From NCBI GenBank assembly GCA_002027195.1, contig MWJO01000015.1, positions 1-64,000 on the forward strand: a DNA stretch of 64,000 bases, read 5' to 3'. The DNA is from Streptomyces sp. GKU 895 (lineage in GTDB: Bacteria > Actinomycetota > Actinomycetes > Streptomycetales > Streptomycetaceae). Position numbers and translations under genes: made by a program. Shown piece after piece: positions 1-7,241 of this stretch (position 1 is its first letter; each line of letters begins with the position of its first letter). The notes beneath the pieces were generated by a model. It searched no databases. It was not told the origin of the DNA and saw only the letters and a program-made list of their open reading frames with translations.

Positions 1-81
1 GCCGAGACCCTCGACTTCTCCCGCCCCGTCGCGGTCACGATGCTCGGCATCGTCAACTTCGTCATGGACACCGACGACGCA
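1..81 (+). pseudogene. 3' -truncated SAM-dependent methyltransferase (DUF574-like) fragment
   Basis: Read from base 1 in frame 1, the first 27 codons give LDFSRPVAVTMLGIVNFV followed by an acidic stretch. This resembles the central segment of the actinobacterial SAM-dependent methyltransferases of the DUF574 type (L-D-F-x-R-P-V-A ... L-x-F-V ... D-D). The expected following part (about 100 residues) is missing. Similarity ends near base 81, exactly where the ATPase gene on the other strand also loses its 3' part, and the frame then meets a stop near 139. The upstream part lies outside the window. The family assignment is from pattern memory of a short stretch. Confidence 0.5.
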
Positions 82-637
82 GGTCCCACGGGCGGTACTT
101 GGCCGCCAGATGCCGACGCCACGACGTGTCGTTGGCGGTGATCCGCAGCGTGACCATGCGGTCCAGGAGCGCCAGGTCACCGCGCCGGGACGACGTCTCC
201 GACAGCGACTCGTTGTCGGTGAGGAAGACGCCGACGCAGCCGAGCGCCCGCAGATCGTGCTCACCCAGCGTCCAGTTGCAGGCGATCTGCATCAGCTGTG
301 ACTGGATGGTGTCGCCCGCCTGCAGCGAGTCGTCGATGAGCAGCACGAACGGCGTGCCCGGCTTCAACTGGCTCATCACCAGCTGGCGCAGCACCAGGTC
401 ACCGGTGTGCGGATCGCGCACCGGCGCGTTGACGAGCAGGTCGTCCGGTGTCAGGTTCGCCGCCGGGACGTACACCAGGCTCGTGCCGGGGTGGGCGCGG
501 GCGAGGTGCGAGAAGAACGTCGCCGTCTTGCCGATGCCGTGCTCGCCGAAGATCTGGCCCGTCTGCCCCATGTCGATCATCGCGTCGATGAAGGACTCGA
601 GCCGCGAGACGGTCGACTGCTGTGTGTCCGTGGTCAT
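62..637 (-). CDS. MoxR-like AAA ATPase, 3' end broken
   Basis: An ATPase of the AAA/MoxR type, probably a chaperone-like motor acting on the VWA protein encoded just upstream. Residues 31-38 are the Walker A motif GEHGIGKT. A Walker B-like LLIDDS lies near residue 90 and a sensor-type VFLTDNESLSE near 130. The start is the ATG at 637, 41 bases after the VWA stop, so the two genes form an operon. Only about 185 residues remain, about half of a usual family member. Similarity stops at about base 80 and the reading frame ends at 62, where the sequence runs into an opposite-strand methyltransferase fragment. This is a deletion or an assembly join, not a natural C-terminus. Confidence 0.75.
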   Translation of the reverse strand: MTTDTQQSTVSRLESFIDAMIDMGQTGQIFGEHGIGKTATFFSHLARAHPGTSLVYVPAANLTPDDLLVNAPVRDPHTGDLVLRQLVMSQLKPGTPFVLLIDDSLQAGDTIQSQLMQIACNWTLGEHDLRALGCVGVFLTDNESLSETSSRRGDLALLDRMVTLRITANDTSWRRHLAAKYRPWDLRRRCP

Positions 638-639
638 GT

Positions 640-701
640 GCCGTGATCCTGTGGTGTTCTGCCGCGATCCGTCGGGTGCTACCGCGATCCGGTGGTGACG
701 C
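640..701. repeat. 20-21 bp imperfect tandem repeat, three copies
   Basis: Three copies of a 20-21 base unit with core CGATCC..GGTG begin at about 640, 661 and 681. They cover the end of the VWA gene, including its stop codon, and the short gap before the ATPase start. The last codons of the VWA gene (VTTGSR) are echoed out of register just upstream of the ATPase start. This is one of five 3'-end tandem repeats in the window. Confidence 0.6.
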
Positions 702-2082
702 GATGGCAGGCCATCGCCGGTGTATGCGTCTCGGGCCACTCGCTGCCGCCCTCGGTGATCAACCAGATCCATTTGTCCGGCTCGGCGGGCGTGATCGGCG
801 GCGCGTATCCGTCGGTCAGCATCACGACAGCGTCCGGACTCACATCGAAACGGCGCCCGTTGGCCTCCGTGCGCCCCTCCACGTAGTCCGCGACCGCCTG
901 GAAGCTGGTGCCACCCCCGCCGTAGACCCGCTCGCCCGGCTTGAAGGGCATCACCACGCCGTCGAAGGACAGCCAGTGCGCCTCCACGCCGTCGATGCGG
1001 CCCACCAGTTCGGTGAGCCAGGCGATCACGTGCTGCGGCATCGAACCCGAGGTGTCGTACGCGACGACCAGCACCTTGTCCCGCACCGGGCCGCGGCGCG
1101 CCAGCATCGGGTCCTGACCGAGGGCCGCGAGCAGGGCGCCGCGCTTCTTCGGGTAGACCAGCCGCTCGCCGTCGCGCAGCCTGGAACCGAGCACGTCGAC
1201 CAGCCAGCGCTGCCACCAGTCGACCGTACGCGTGCGCGTGGTCTCGCCGCGCAGCATGCCCGCGCCCAGGTTTCCCCAGATCCGGGCGGCCCGCGCATTC
1301 CCGTCCTCGGTGCGGCCCATCAGGTCGAGCAGCTCCCGCTCCGCGCCCGCGTGCCCGCGCCGGGCCGCCAGCAGGGAGTTGAGCAGCGCGGACGACGTCA
1401 CCGCGTCGACGGTCTCCTGGTCGGCGGGGACGAGGCCGTCCCGCATGTGCACGCACAGGCGGTGCTCCGGGACCGGCGGGCGGTGCATGCGCTTCAGCTC
1501 GCCGTACACCCGCATGTCCGTCTCGGTGAACGTCTCGTACGGGACGGGCTCCAGGCCGTGCGCCGTCAGGTCCGTGCGGTAGTGCTCGTACACCGTGCGC
1601 GGATCGATGCCCGTCGGCCGGCCGTCCAGCAGCGGGAGTCCGGTCCTGCCGAGCCGGAGCAGCGCCACATGGTTGATGGACACCTCGGCGGCCAGCTCGA
1701 AGACCGGGTCGTCCCGCAGCTCCGGGTCGGCGAACAGATGGCGGTGCACCAGATGGCGTGCCTCGTGGAACAGGACGAACTTGACGCCGTCCAGGCCGAG
1801 TCCGGTGAAGAAGTCCGGGTTGTAGAGCAGCAGACAGCTGCCGTCGCCGGACGCCACCACGGCCGCCGTGTCGATCGCGGTCGTCGGGATCTGGTGATGA
1901 CACTTGGCGTACAGCCAGGACGCCACCGCCGATTCCGTCAGCCCGAAGTCCAGCAGCGCGGCCTCCTTGAGCCGCCGCGCCTGCGCCACGACCTCCGGAT
2001 CGGCCGGGCGGTACGCCTCCAGCGCCCGCCGGTCGGCCAGGTCGACCACCGGGGGACGCCGCCCCCGCTCCCCGTACGCCAT
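679..2082 (-). CDS. DUF2201-type putative metallopeptidase / VWA-like domain protein
   Basis: A 467-residue two-part protein. The N-terminal half carries FHEARH (HExxH-type zinc motif, residues 106-110) followed by another histidine pair, as in the putative metallopeptidase domain paired with DUF2201. The C-terminal third is a von Willebrand A-like fold with the metal-site motif DTSGSM at 343-348 and a later GGGTSF. VWA proteins of this kind pair with MoxR ATPases, and the partner ATPase gene lies immediately downstream (41-base gap). Together they probably form a metal- and ATP-dependent remodelling module; the substrate is unknown. The ATG at 2082 follows no other in-frame start of note. 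Cytoplasmic: no signal peptide or membrane segment. Confidence 0.8.
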   Translation of the reverse strand: MAYGERGRRPPVVDLADRRALEAYRPADPEVVAQARRLKEAALLDFGLTESAVASWLYAKCHHQIPTTAIDTAAVVASGDGSCLLLYNPDFFTGLGLDGVKFVLFHEARHLVHRHLFADPELRDDPVFELAAEVSINHVALLRLGRTGLPLLDGRPTGIDPRTVYEHYRTDLTAHGLEPVPYETFTETDMRVYGELKRMHRPPVPEHRLCVHMRDGLVPADQETVDAVTSSALLNSLLAARRGHAGAERELLDLMGRTEDGNARAARIWGNLGAGMLRGETTRTRTVDWWQRWLVDVLGSRLRDGERLVYPKKRGALLAALGQDPMLARRGPVRDKVLVVAYDTSGSMPQHVIAWLTELVGRIDGVEAHWLSFDGVVMPFKPGERVYGGGGTSFQAVADYVEGRTEANGRRFDVSPDAVVMLTDGYAPPITPAEPDKWIWLITEGGSEWPETHTPAMACHRVTTGSR

Positions 2083-2174
2083 GTCCTGCCCCCCGAAATG
2101 TGTTTCCCCCGTGGCTCATTGGTACCAGGGCCCACTGACATCGGGCCAAGGCATTACGATCGGGCGCCAAGGGC

Positions 2175-2246
2175 GGGGTCGTAGCGCAGAGGCAGGCGCG
2201 TCGGTCTCCAAAACTGAAGCACGCTGGTTCGAATCCAGCCGCCCCG
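2175..2246 (+). tRNA. tRNA-Trp (anticodon CCA), atypical
   Basis: A cloverleaf folds here. The D stem is GCGC/GCGC (2184-2187, 2196-2199) with GG in the loop. The anticodon stem is TCGGT/ACTGA (2201-2205, 2213-2217) with loop CTCCAAA, giving anticodon CCA at 2208-2210. The T stem is GCTGG/CCAGC around a TTCGAAT loop. The acceptor pairs GGGG..G (2175-2181) with C.GCCCC (2240-2245), leaves one base of the 5' arm unpaired, and is followed by G73, a tryptophan identity base. One base appears to be missing on the 3' acceptor arm. An alternative 7-bp pairing of 2172-2178 with 2242-2248 is perfect but stretches the junction. CCA is not encoded. The gene runs antisense to its neighbours. Confidence 0.75.
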
Positions 2247-2253
2247 CCCCCTC

Positions 2254-3094
2254 TCACGCGATGGCGCCGGCCGTGACGATCAGTTCCGGTGTGTTCCCGT
2301 GGAACGTCTCCGTGAGCTGGGCCAGGACGGCCCACGCGTCCTCGTTGTCGCCCAAGTGCTCCCGGACCAGAGGCCGCAGGGCGTCCTCGGCCTCCTTCAG
2401 CCGCGCCGGGAACAGGAGTTGACCCAGCGACAGCACCTCGAGGACCCGCAGCGCCGGGCCGTCGGAGGCGACGTAGTCGGCGGGGCTCTCGAACACGCCC
2501 GCCTGGCGCAGCCGGTGGGTGAACTTCGCGTGCGTACCGAAACCGGCCCGCACCGACGGCGGGCAGTCCGGGCGGACGGAGAGCGCCCACCGGGCGTAAC
2601 CGGGCAGCGGGTGTTCGCGGTCCGCCGCACCGACCGTCTCCCAGTCGGCGCGGGTCAGCACCATGGACGCGGCGGTCCGCCCCTCGCTCCATGTGCCGAC
2701 CTCGCGCAGGGCGCCGACGAGGCCGAGGCGGACGTAGGCCTCGGGGACCTCGGGTTCCTGTCCGGGCAGGGTCGCGTCGACCGGTAGGGGACCGACGCGT
2801 CCGGGTGTGAACGGCACCCCGCGCGCGATGGCGCGGCGCAGGCCCGCGTCGGTCGGGATGTGCCGCCACAGCACGGCGTTGAGCTGCGGGTCGTCGTTCT
2901 CCAGGATCCACAGTGCGACGGAGGCCTCGAGACGGCGTGCCCAGGTCCACGCGCGCGTGACGCGGCCCCGGGCCTGCGCGGGGCTCTCGGGCTCCGGCAG
3001 GCCGGTCCCGGGCCGGACCCCGTACGGCGATCTCCTCGTCGACGAGGCCGAGCAGGAACCCGACCGCCCGCTCCGCCCTGGTGTTCTCTCGCAT
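2254..3094 (-). CDS. hypothetical protein, frameshifted near its N-terminus
   Basis: About 280 residues of an unrecognised, probably soluble, helical protein (segments such as RLEASVALWILEND and WAVLAQLTETFHG; no signal peptide or transmembrane segment). The likely start is the ATG at 3094 (MRENTRAERAVGF). From about 3023 the sensible reading lies in another frame, and dropping one G from the GGGG run there joins them (EEIAV-RVRPGTG), so a single-base insertion error is likely. A start at 3102 in the downstream frame gives an improbable serine/arginine-rich N-terminus. The gene is convergent with the tRNA and unrelated to flanking genes. Function unknown. Confidence 0.6.
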
Positions 3095-3158
3095 GGCGGC
3101 ATGATGCCGCTGGTCGGGGCCGGACCGCACCGGAAAATCGACGGGGCCCCGGCTGCGG

Positions 3159-4133
3159 TCAGCCCGCCGCGCGGGCCGCCATGCGCGCCTTGCGTGCCGC
3201 CAGCTTCTCGTCGAACTTCAGGGCCTCCGCGTCCAGGCCGCCCATGAACATGCCGAGCTCGTCCTGGGCCCGCTGCCCCTCGGGGCCGAGACCGTCGATC
3301 TCCATGACCTTCAGGTGGCGCAGGACCGGCTGGAGGACGTCGTCGTGGTGGATGCGCATGTTGTAGACCTCGCCGATGGCCATCTGCGCGGCGAAGCGCT
3401 CGAAGCCGGGCATGCCGTGGCCGGGCATCCGGAAGTTCACGACCACGTCCCGGACCGCCTGCATGGTCAGGTCGGGCGCGAGCTCGAACGCCGCCTTCAG
3501 GAGGTTGCGGTAGAAGACCATGTGGAGGTTCTCGTCGGTCGCGATGCGCGCCAGCATGCGGTCGCAGACCGGGTCGCCGGACTGGTGACCGGTGTTGCGG
3601 TGCGAGATGCGGGTCGCGAGCTCCTGGAAGGCGACATAGGCGACCGAGTGGAGCATCGAGTGGCGGTTGTCGGACTCGAAGCCCTCCGACATGTGCTGCA
3701 TGCGGAACGCTTCCAGCTTGTCCGGGTCCACCGCGCGCGAGGCGAGCAGGTAGTCGCGCATCACGATGCCGTGCCGGCCCTCCTCGGCGGTCCAGCGGTG
3801 CACCCAGGTGCCCCAGGCGCCGTCGCGGCCGAACAGGGAGGCGATCTCGTGGTGGTAGCTGGGGAGGTTGTCCTCGGTGAGGAGGTTCACCACGAGCGCG
3901 ATGCGGCCGATCTCGGTGACCTTCGACTGCTCCTTGTCCCAGGCCTCGCCGTCCTCGAAGAAGCCGGGGAAGTTACGGGCGTCGCTCCACGGGACGTACT
4001 CGTGCGGCATCCAGTCCTTGGCGACCTTCAGATGCCGGTTGAGCTCGGTCTCGACGACTTCCTCCAGCGCGTACAGCAGCTTGGCGTCGGTCCAGACGGC
4101 GGGGCTGCCGAGGTGAGGGGAAGTGATCGTCAC
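3159..4133 (-). CDS. acyl-[acyl-carrier-protein] desaturase (soluble di-iron)
   Basis: A 324-residue soluble fatty-acyl-ACP desaturase that would insert a cis double bond into membrane fatty acids. The di-iron ligand set is visible: E87, EEGRH at 117-121, E171 and DENLH at 200-204, the two E/D-E-x-x-H helices of the plant stearoyl-ACP / mycobacterial DesA family. The GTG at 4133 is preferred because CTGGAG lies a few bases upstream and it begins the conserved N-terminus; an upstream in-frame extension to 4355 would cross the operator repeats. It is monocistronic, and three 14-bp palindromes at 4201-4244 lie in its promoter region, suggesting repression by a TetR-type regulator sensing lipid status. 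Confidence 0.9.
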   Translation of the reverse strand: MTITSPHLGSPAVWTDAKLLYALEEVVETELNRHLKVAKDWMPHEYVPWSDARNFPGFFEDGEAWDKEQSKVTEIGRIALVVNLLTEDNLPSYHHEIASLFGRDGAWGTWVHRWTAEEGRHGIVMRDYLLASRAVDPDKLEAFRMQHMSEGFESDNRHSMLHSVAYVAFQELATRISHRNTGHQSGDPVCDRMLARIATDENLHMVFYRNLLKAAFELAPDLTMQAVRDVVVNFRMPGHGMPGFERFAAQMAIGEVYNMRIHHDDVLQPVLRHLKVMEIDGLGPEGQRAQDELGMFMGGLDAEALKFDEKLAARKARMAARAAG

Positions 4134-4200
4134 AAGAACTCCAGGGGGACGCGTAACACAGGGGAGCAGAGCCGGGTGACCGGTGAGCGGTTGCCGGTAC

Positions 4201-4244
4201 CTACGAGAGCGTAGGCTACGAAACCGTAGGTTACGAAGCCGTAG
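4201..4244. promoter_or_regulatory. triple palindromic operator upstream of the desaturase
   Basis: Three head-to-tail copies of a 14-bp palindrome YTACG-n4-CGTAG at 4201-4214, 4216-4229 and 4231-4244, each separated by a single G (15-bp period, about 1.5 helical turns). They lie 68-111 bases upstream of the desaturase start. The symmetry fits a dimeric TetR-family repressor bound at adjacent sites. No regulator gene is adjacent, so the protein would act in trans. Confidence 0.7.
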
Positions 4245-4310
4245 GTTAAGCGTGACGTAAAGATCCCTGATCAGCCTGTGTTCCCACGATGTTTCGGGGC
4301 ATATGCGTAA

Positions 4311-4335
4311 GCCCCAGGACCGCAGGTCCCGGGGC
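4311..4335 (-). terminator. hairpin terminator after ddaH
   Basis: GCCCC-a-GGACC / GGTCC-c-GGGGC form an 11-bp stem with a 3-base loop, 24 bases past the ddaH stop on the minus strand. There is no clear U-tract, as is usual in high-GC actinomycete terminators. Confidence 0.6.
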
Positions 4336-4358
4336 TGAACGGATGATCCGCTCACTCG

Positions 4359-5135
4359 TCAGGCGTACAGCTCCCGTACGCGGACCGAGAGGCATGTCAC
4401 ACAGCCCTCGAGCTTCTCGAACTCGCTGATGTCGACCACGACCGGTTCGTGGCCGAGGTCGGCCAGCAGGTCGATGGTCTTCGGCGCGCTCGCCGAGATC
4501 AGCAGCTTGTGACCGCCGAGCAGCACGACGTGACCGCCGGCCTCCTCCGGCACCGACAGGAAGCGCGGGAACAGCGACGGCCGGTCGACCTTCGGGATGT
4601 TCCCGATGACCGTGCCGTCGGGCAGCGCCGTCACCGCCGACTTCAGGTGCAGCACCTTGCTCACCGGCACGGCGACGACTCGCGCGCCGAGCGGCTCGAA
4701 GGCGGCGCGCAACTGCTGGACGCCCGCCGCGTTGGTACGGCCGCCACGGCCGACGTAGATGGTGTCGCCGACCTTGAGGACGTCACCGCCGTCCAGGGTG
4801 CCCGGCTCCCAGATCCAGTTCACCGAGCAGCCCAGCGAGGCCACAGCCTCCTCGACCCCGGCGGTCTCCTCGCGCCGCGACTCGGCGCCGGGCCGGGTGA
4901 TCAGGGCGACGTTCCTGTACATGACGACCGTGTCCTCGACGAACACCGAGTCCGGGCAGTCGTCGGCCGGGTCCACCTCGATCGTCTCCCAGCCGTGCGT
5001 GCGCAGGGCCTCGGCGTACGCCTCCCACTGCTCGACCGCGAGGTCGACGTCGACCTTCTCGCGCTCGATGTGCGTCACCAGGCCTTCGGCGAGGCGCGGG
5101 CTGGGACGGCGGATGAGGGCCTTCTTGCTGGGCAC
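4359..5135 (-). CDS. ddaH: dimethylarginine dimethylaminohydrolase (DDAH)
   Basis: A 258-residue guanidino-modifying enzyme that hydrolyses N-omega-methylated arginines to citrulline and a methylamine. It has the pentein-fold pattern of the family: DDCPDSVFVEDT (acidic substrate-binding residues, 58-69), catalytic His163 in KVLHLKSA and the C-terminal nucleophile Cys248 in GCVTCLS. The length matches bacterial DDAH. The start is a GTG at 5135 with CGGAG just upstream. It is a single-gene unit flanked by its own downstream hairpin. Arginine deiminase and glycine amidinotransferase share the fold but are longer; the compact length and the TCLS ending favour DDAH. Confidence 0.88.
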   Translation of the reverse strand: MPSKKALIRRPSPRLAEGLVTHIEREKVDVDLAVEQWEAYAEALRTHGWETIEVDPADDCPDSVFVEDTVVMYRNVALITRPGAESRREETAGVEEAVASLGCSVNWIWEPGTLDGGDVLKVGDTIYVGRGGRTNAAGVQQLRAAFEPLGARVVAVPVSKVLHLKSAVTALPDGTVIGNIPKVDRPSLFPRFLSVPEEAGGHVVLLGGHKLLISASAPKTIDLLADLGHEPVVVDISEFEKLEGCVTCLSVRVRELYA

Positions 5136-5220
5136 TGGGAACTCCGTAACGGCGGCAGGTGGCGGCGCCCCGAAAAAAGCGGCACCGGTCCGCCATCATG
5201 CAGGGCGGGCCCGCGCACAC

Positions 5221-5247
5221 AAAACCCCCGGGGCCAGGCTGTGGCCC
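5221..5247 (-). terminator. Rho-independent-like terminator after the ABC-F gene
   Basis: On the minus strand GGGCCA-CAGCC-TGGCCC forms a hairpin, followed by GGGGG and then TTTT. It lies about 70 bases past the ABC-F stop at 5319 and before the ddaH start, so it should separate the two same-strand genes. Confidence 0.5.
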
Positions 5248-5318
5248 TCCTGAGATACTCGGCAGTCAACCCGGCGCCGCGCCCTCCACCTCCGTGGCGG
5301 TTCGCCGGCGCCGTGCCC

Positions 5319-6947
5319 TCACGCCTCGTCGATCTCCGCGACGGCCTCCGCCGTCGTCTCCCGGAGCTCGCCGTCCAGCAGCAGCCACCGCGTGATGCCG
5401 ATCGACTCCAGGAACGGCAGGTCGTGGCTGGCCACGATCAGCGCTCCCTCGTACGACTCCAGCGCGGACGTCAGCTGTCGCACGCTCGCCATGTCGAGGT
5501 TGTTCGTCGGCTCGTCCAGCATCAGCAGCTGCGGGGCCGGCTCGGCCAGCATCAGCGCCGCCAGGGCCGCCCGGAAGCGCTCGCCGCCGGACAGGGTCGC
5601 CGCCTTCTGGTCGGCGCGGGCGCCCCGGAACAGGAAGCGGGCCAGCCGCGCCCGGACCCGGTTGTTGGTGGCGGCCGGCGCGAACCGCGCCACGTTCTCG
5701 GCGACCGACAGCTCGTCGTCGAGAACGTCGAGCCGTTGCGGCAGGAACCGCAGCGGCACATGGGCGTGCGCCTCGCCCGACACCGGCGCCAGCTCCCCGG
5801 CGATCGTCCGCAGCAGCGTCGTCTTGCCCGCGCCGTTGCGGCCGACCAGCGCGACCCGCTCGGGACCGCGCAGGTCGAAGCCGCCCTTCACGCGCGCGCC
5901 GTAGGCCGGCTCCAGATCCATGAGCGTCAGCACGTCACGGCCCGGCGGCACGGCCGTGTACGGCAGGTCGACGCGGATCACGTCGTCGTCCCGTACGGCC
6001 TCCACCGCCTCGTCGAGCCGCTCCTTGGCCTCGGCGAGCCTCCCCTCGTGCATGATGCGGTGCTTGCCTGCGGAGACCTGCGCCGAGCGCCTCTTCAGTT
6101 TCATCACCGCCCTCGGCTCTCGTTTGTTCTCGTACATCTTGTTGGCGTACCGCGTGCGCTGCGCCAACTTGGAGTGGGCCTCGACGAGTTCGCGCTTCTG
6201 CCGTTTCAGATCGGCCTCGGCGACCCGTACCATCCGCTCCGCCGCCTCCTGTTCGGTGGCGAGGGACTCCTCGTAGGCGGAGAAGTTGCCGCCGTACCAG
6301 GTGACCTCGCCGGCGTGCAGATCGGCGATCTGGTCGACGAGTTCGAGCAGTTCACGGTCGTGGCTGACGATGACCATGACTCCGGACCAGGACGCGACGG
6401 CCGCGTACAGGCGCCTGCGGGCGTACAGGTCGAGGTTGTTGGTCGGTTCGTCCAGGAGCAGCACGTCGGGCCGGCGCAGCAGCAGCGCGGCCAGCCGCAG
6501 CAGCACCGACTCGCCGCCGGACACCTCGCCGACCGTGCGGTCCAACCCGATGTGGCCGAGGCCGAGTTCGCCGAGGGTGGCCAGGGCGCGCTCCTCCGCG
6601 TCCCAGTCGTCGCCGACGGTCTCGAAGTGCGCCTCGGACACGTCGCCCGCCTCGATGGCGTGCAGTGCGGCCCGCTGGGCGGCGATGCCGAGCACCTCGT
6701 CGACCCGCAGGGTGGTGTCGAGCGTGACGTTCTGCGGCAGATGGCCGACCTCGCCGGCGACCCGCACGGTGCCGTCGGCCGGGGTGAGTTCACCGGCGAT
6801 CAGTTTCAACAGGGTGGATTTGCCGGACCCGTTGACGCCGACGAGGCCGGTGCGGCCGGGGCCGAAGGCGATGTCGAGGTCCTCGAAGACGGGGGTGCCG
6901 TCGGGCCAGGAGAAGGCAAGGGAGGTGCAGGTGAGGGAAGCGGACAT
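5319..6947 (-). CDS. ABC-F family ATPase (ribosome-associated type)
   Basis: A 542-residue protein with two ABC ATPase domains and no membrane segments. Domain 1 has GVNGSGKST, signature VSGGE and LLLDEPTNNLDL; domain 2 has GRNGAGKTT, LSGGERFR and LMLDEPTNNLDM. The linker between them is long, basic and helical (KNK, KREP and KLKRR stretches), as in ABC-F translation factors and antibiotic-protection proteins. The start is the ATG at 6947 (MSASLTCTS); an in-frame extension to 7097 has no typical ABC content. It diverges from the GPP34 gene, and an inverted repeat lies in the shared intergenic region. Whether it protects against a drug cannot be decided from sequence. Confidence 0.88.
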   Translation of the reverse strand: MSASLTCTSLAFSWPDGTPVFEDLDIAFGPGRTGLVGVNGSGKSTLLKLIAGELTPADGTVRVAGEVGHLPQNVTLDTTLRVDEVLGIAAQRAALHAIEAGDVSEAHFETVGDDWDAEERALATLGELGLGHIGLDRTVGEVSGGESVLLRLAALLLRRPDVLLLDEPTNNLDLYARRRLYAAVASWSGVMVIVSHDRELLELVDQIADLHAGEVTWYGGNFSAYEESLATEQEAAERMVRVAEADLKRQKRELVEAHSKLAQRTRYANKMYENKREPRAVMKLKRRSAQVSAGKHRIMHEGRLAEAKERLDEAVEAVRDDDVIRVDLPYTAVPPGRDVLTLMDLEPAYGARVKGGFDLRGPERVALVGRNGAGKTTLLRTIAGELAPVSGEAHAHVPLRFLPQRLDVLDDELSVAENVARFAPAATNNRVRARLARFLFRGARADQKAATLSGGERFRAALAALMLAEPAPQLLMLDEPTNNLDMASVRQLTSALESYEGALIVASHDLPFLESIGITRWLLLDGELRETTAEAVAEIDEA

Positions 6948-7092
6948 ACAGGCCTCGCGGTTGCTCGGTGCGGTCAGGGGCAAACGCGTATCGAGAACAC
7001 CTGCGACCACAGGGAGGCTCCGCGGGCAGAAGAGGGGTATGAGAAAGGCCCTGCACCCAAGGACGGCTCGAACGCCGAGGTCGCACGCGGCG

Positions 7093-7111
7093 CACACACC
7101 TCAGGTGTGTG
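7093..7111. promoter_or_regulatory. inverted repeat CACACACCT-c-AGGTGTGTG
   Basis: A perfect 9-bp inverted repeat around a single central C, flanked by GCG and aCGC. It lies in the 294-base region between the divergent ABC-F and GPP34 genes, 146 bases from the ABC-F start and 131 from the GPP34 start. Its form suits a dimeric repressor, and it could also form an RNA hairpin in the ABC-F leader. Nothing else stands out in this gap. Confidence 0.5.
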
Positions 7112-7241
7112 ACGCGGTGTCTCATGACCTCAGAGGAGCAACGTCCTTCTCCGATCGACGGCAGCAGAAGCGTTGTCCACGGTAGGCAGCGGCGTCGAGA
7201 CCGTCAATCGAATTAATGTGAACCGATCTGGAGGAGGCCCC

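Noticed and set aside
62..3130. A 1022-codon open frame on the minus strand spanning the ATPase, VWA gene and beyond
   Set aside because: Only its two ends are real coding sequence; the middle is the out-of-frame shadow of the VWA gene, with the Arg/Gly/Pro-rich composition typical of high-GC shadows.
6948..7097. N-terminal extension of the ABC-F protein to 7097
   Set aside because: The extension is Cys/Arg/Leu-rich without ABC-F similarity, while ATG 6947 begins the conserved N-terminus; treated as untranslated leader.
4449..7112. An 887-codon plus-strand open frame opposite ddaH and the ABC-F gene
   Set aside because: No domain is recognisable, and its composition (R, Q, H, G, V) is that of an antisense frame of the two well-supported genes.
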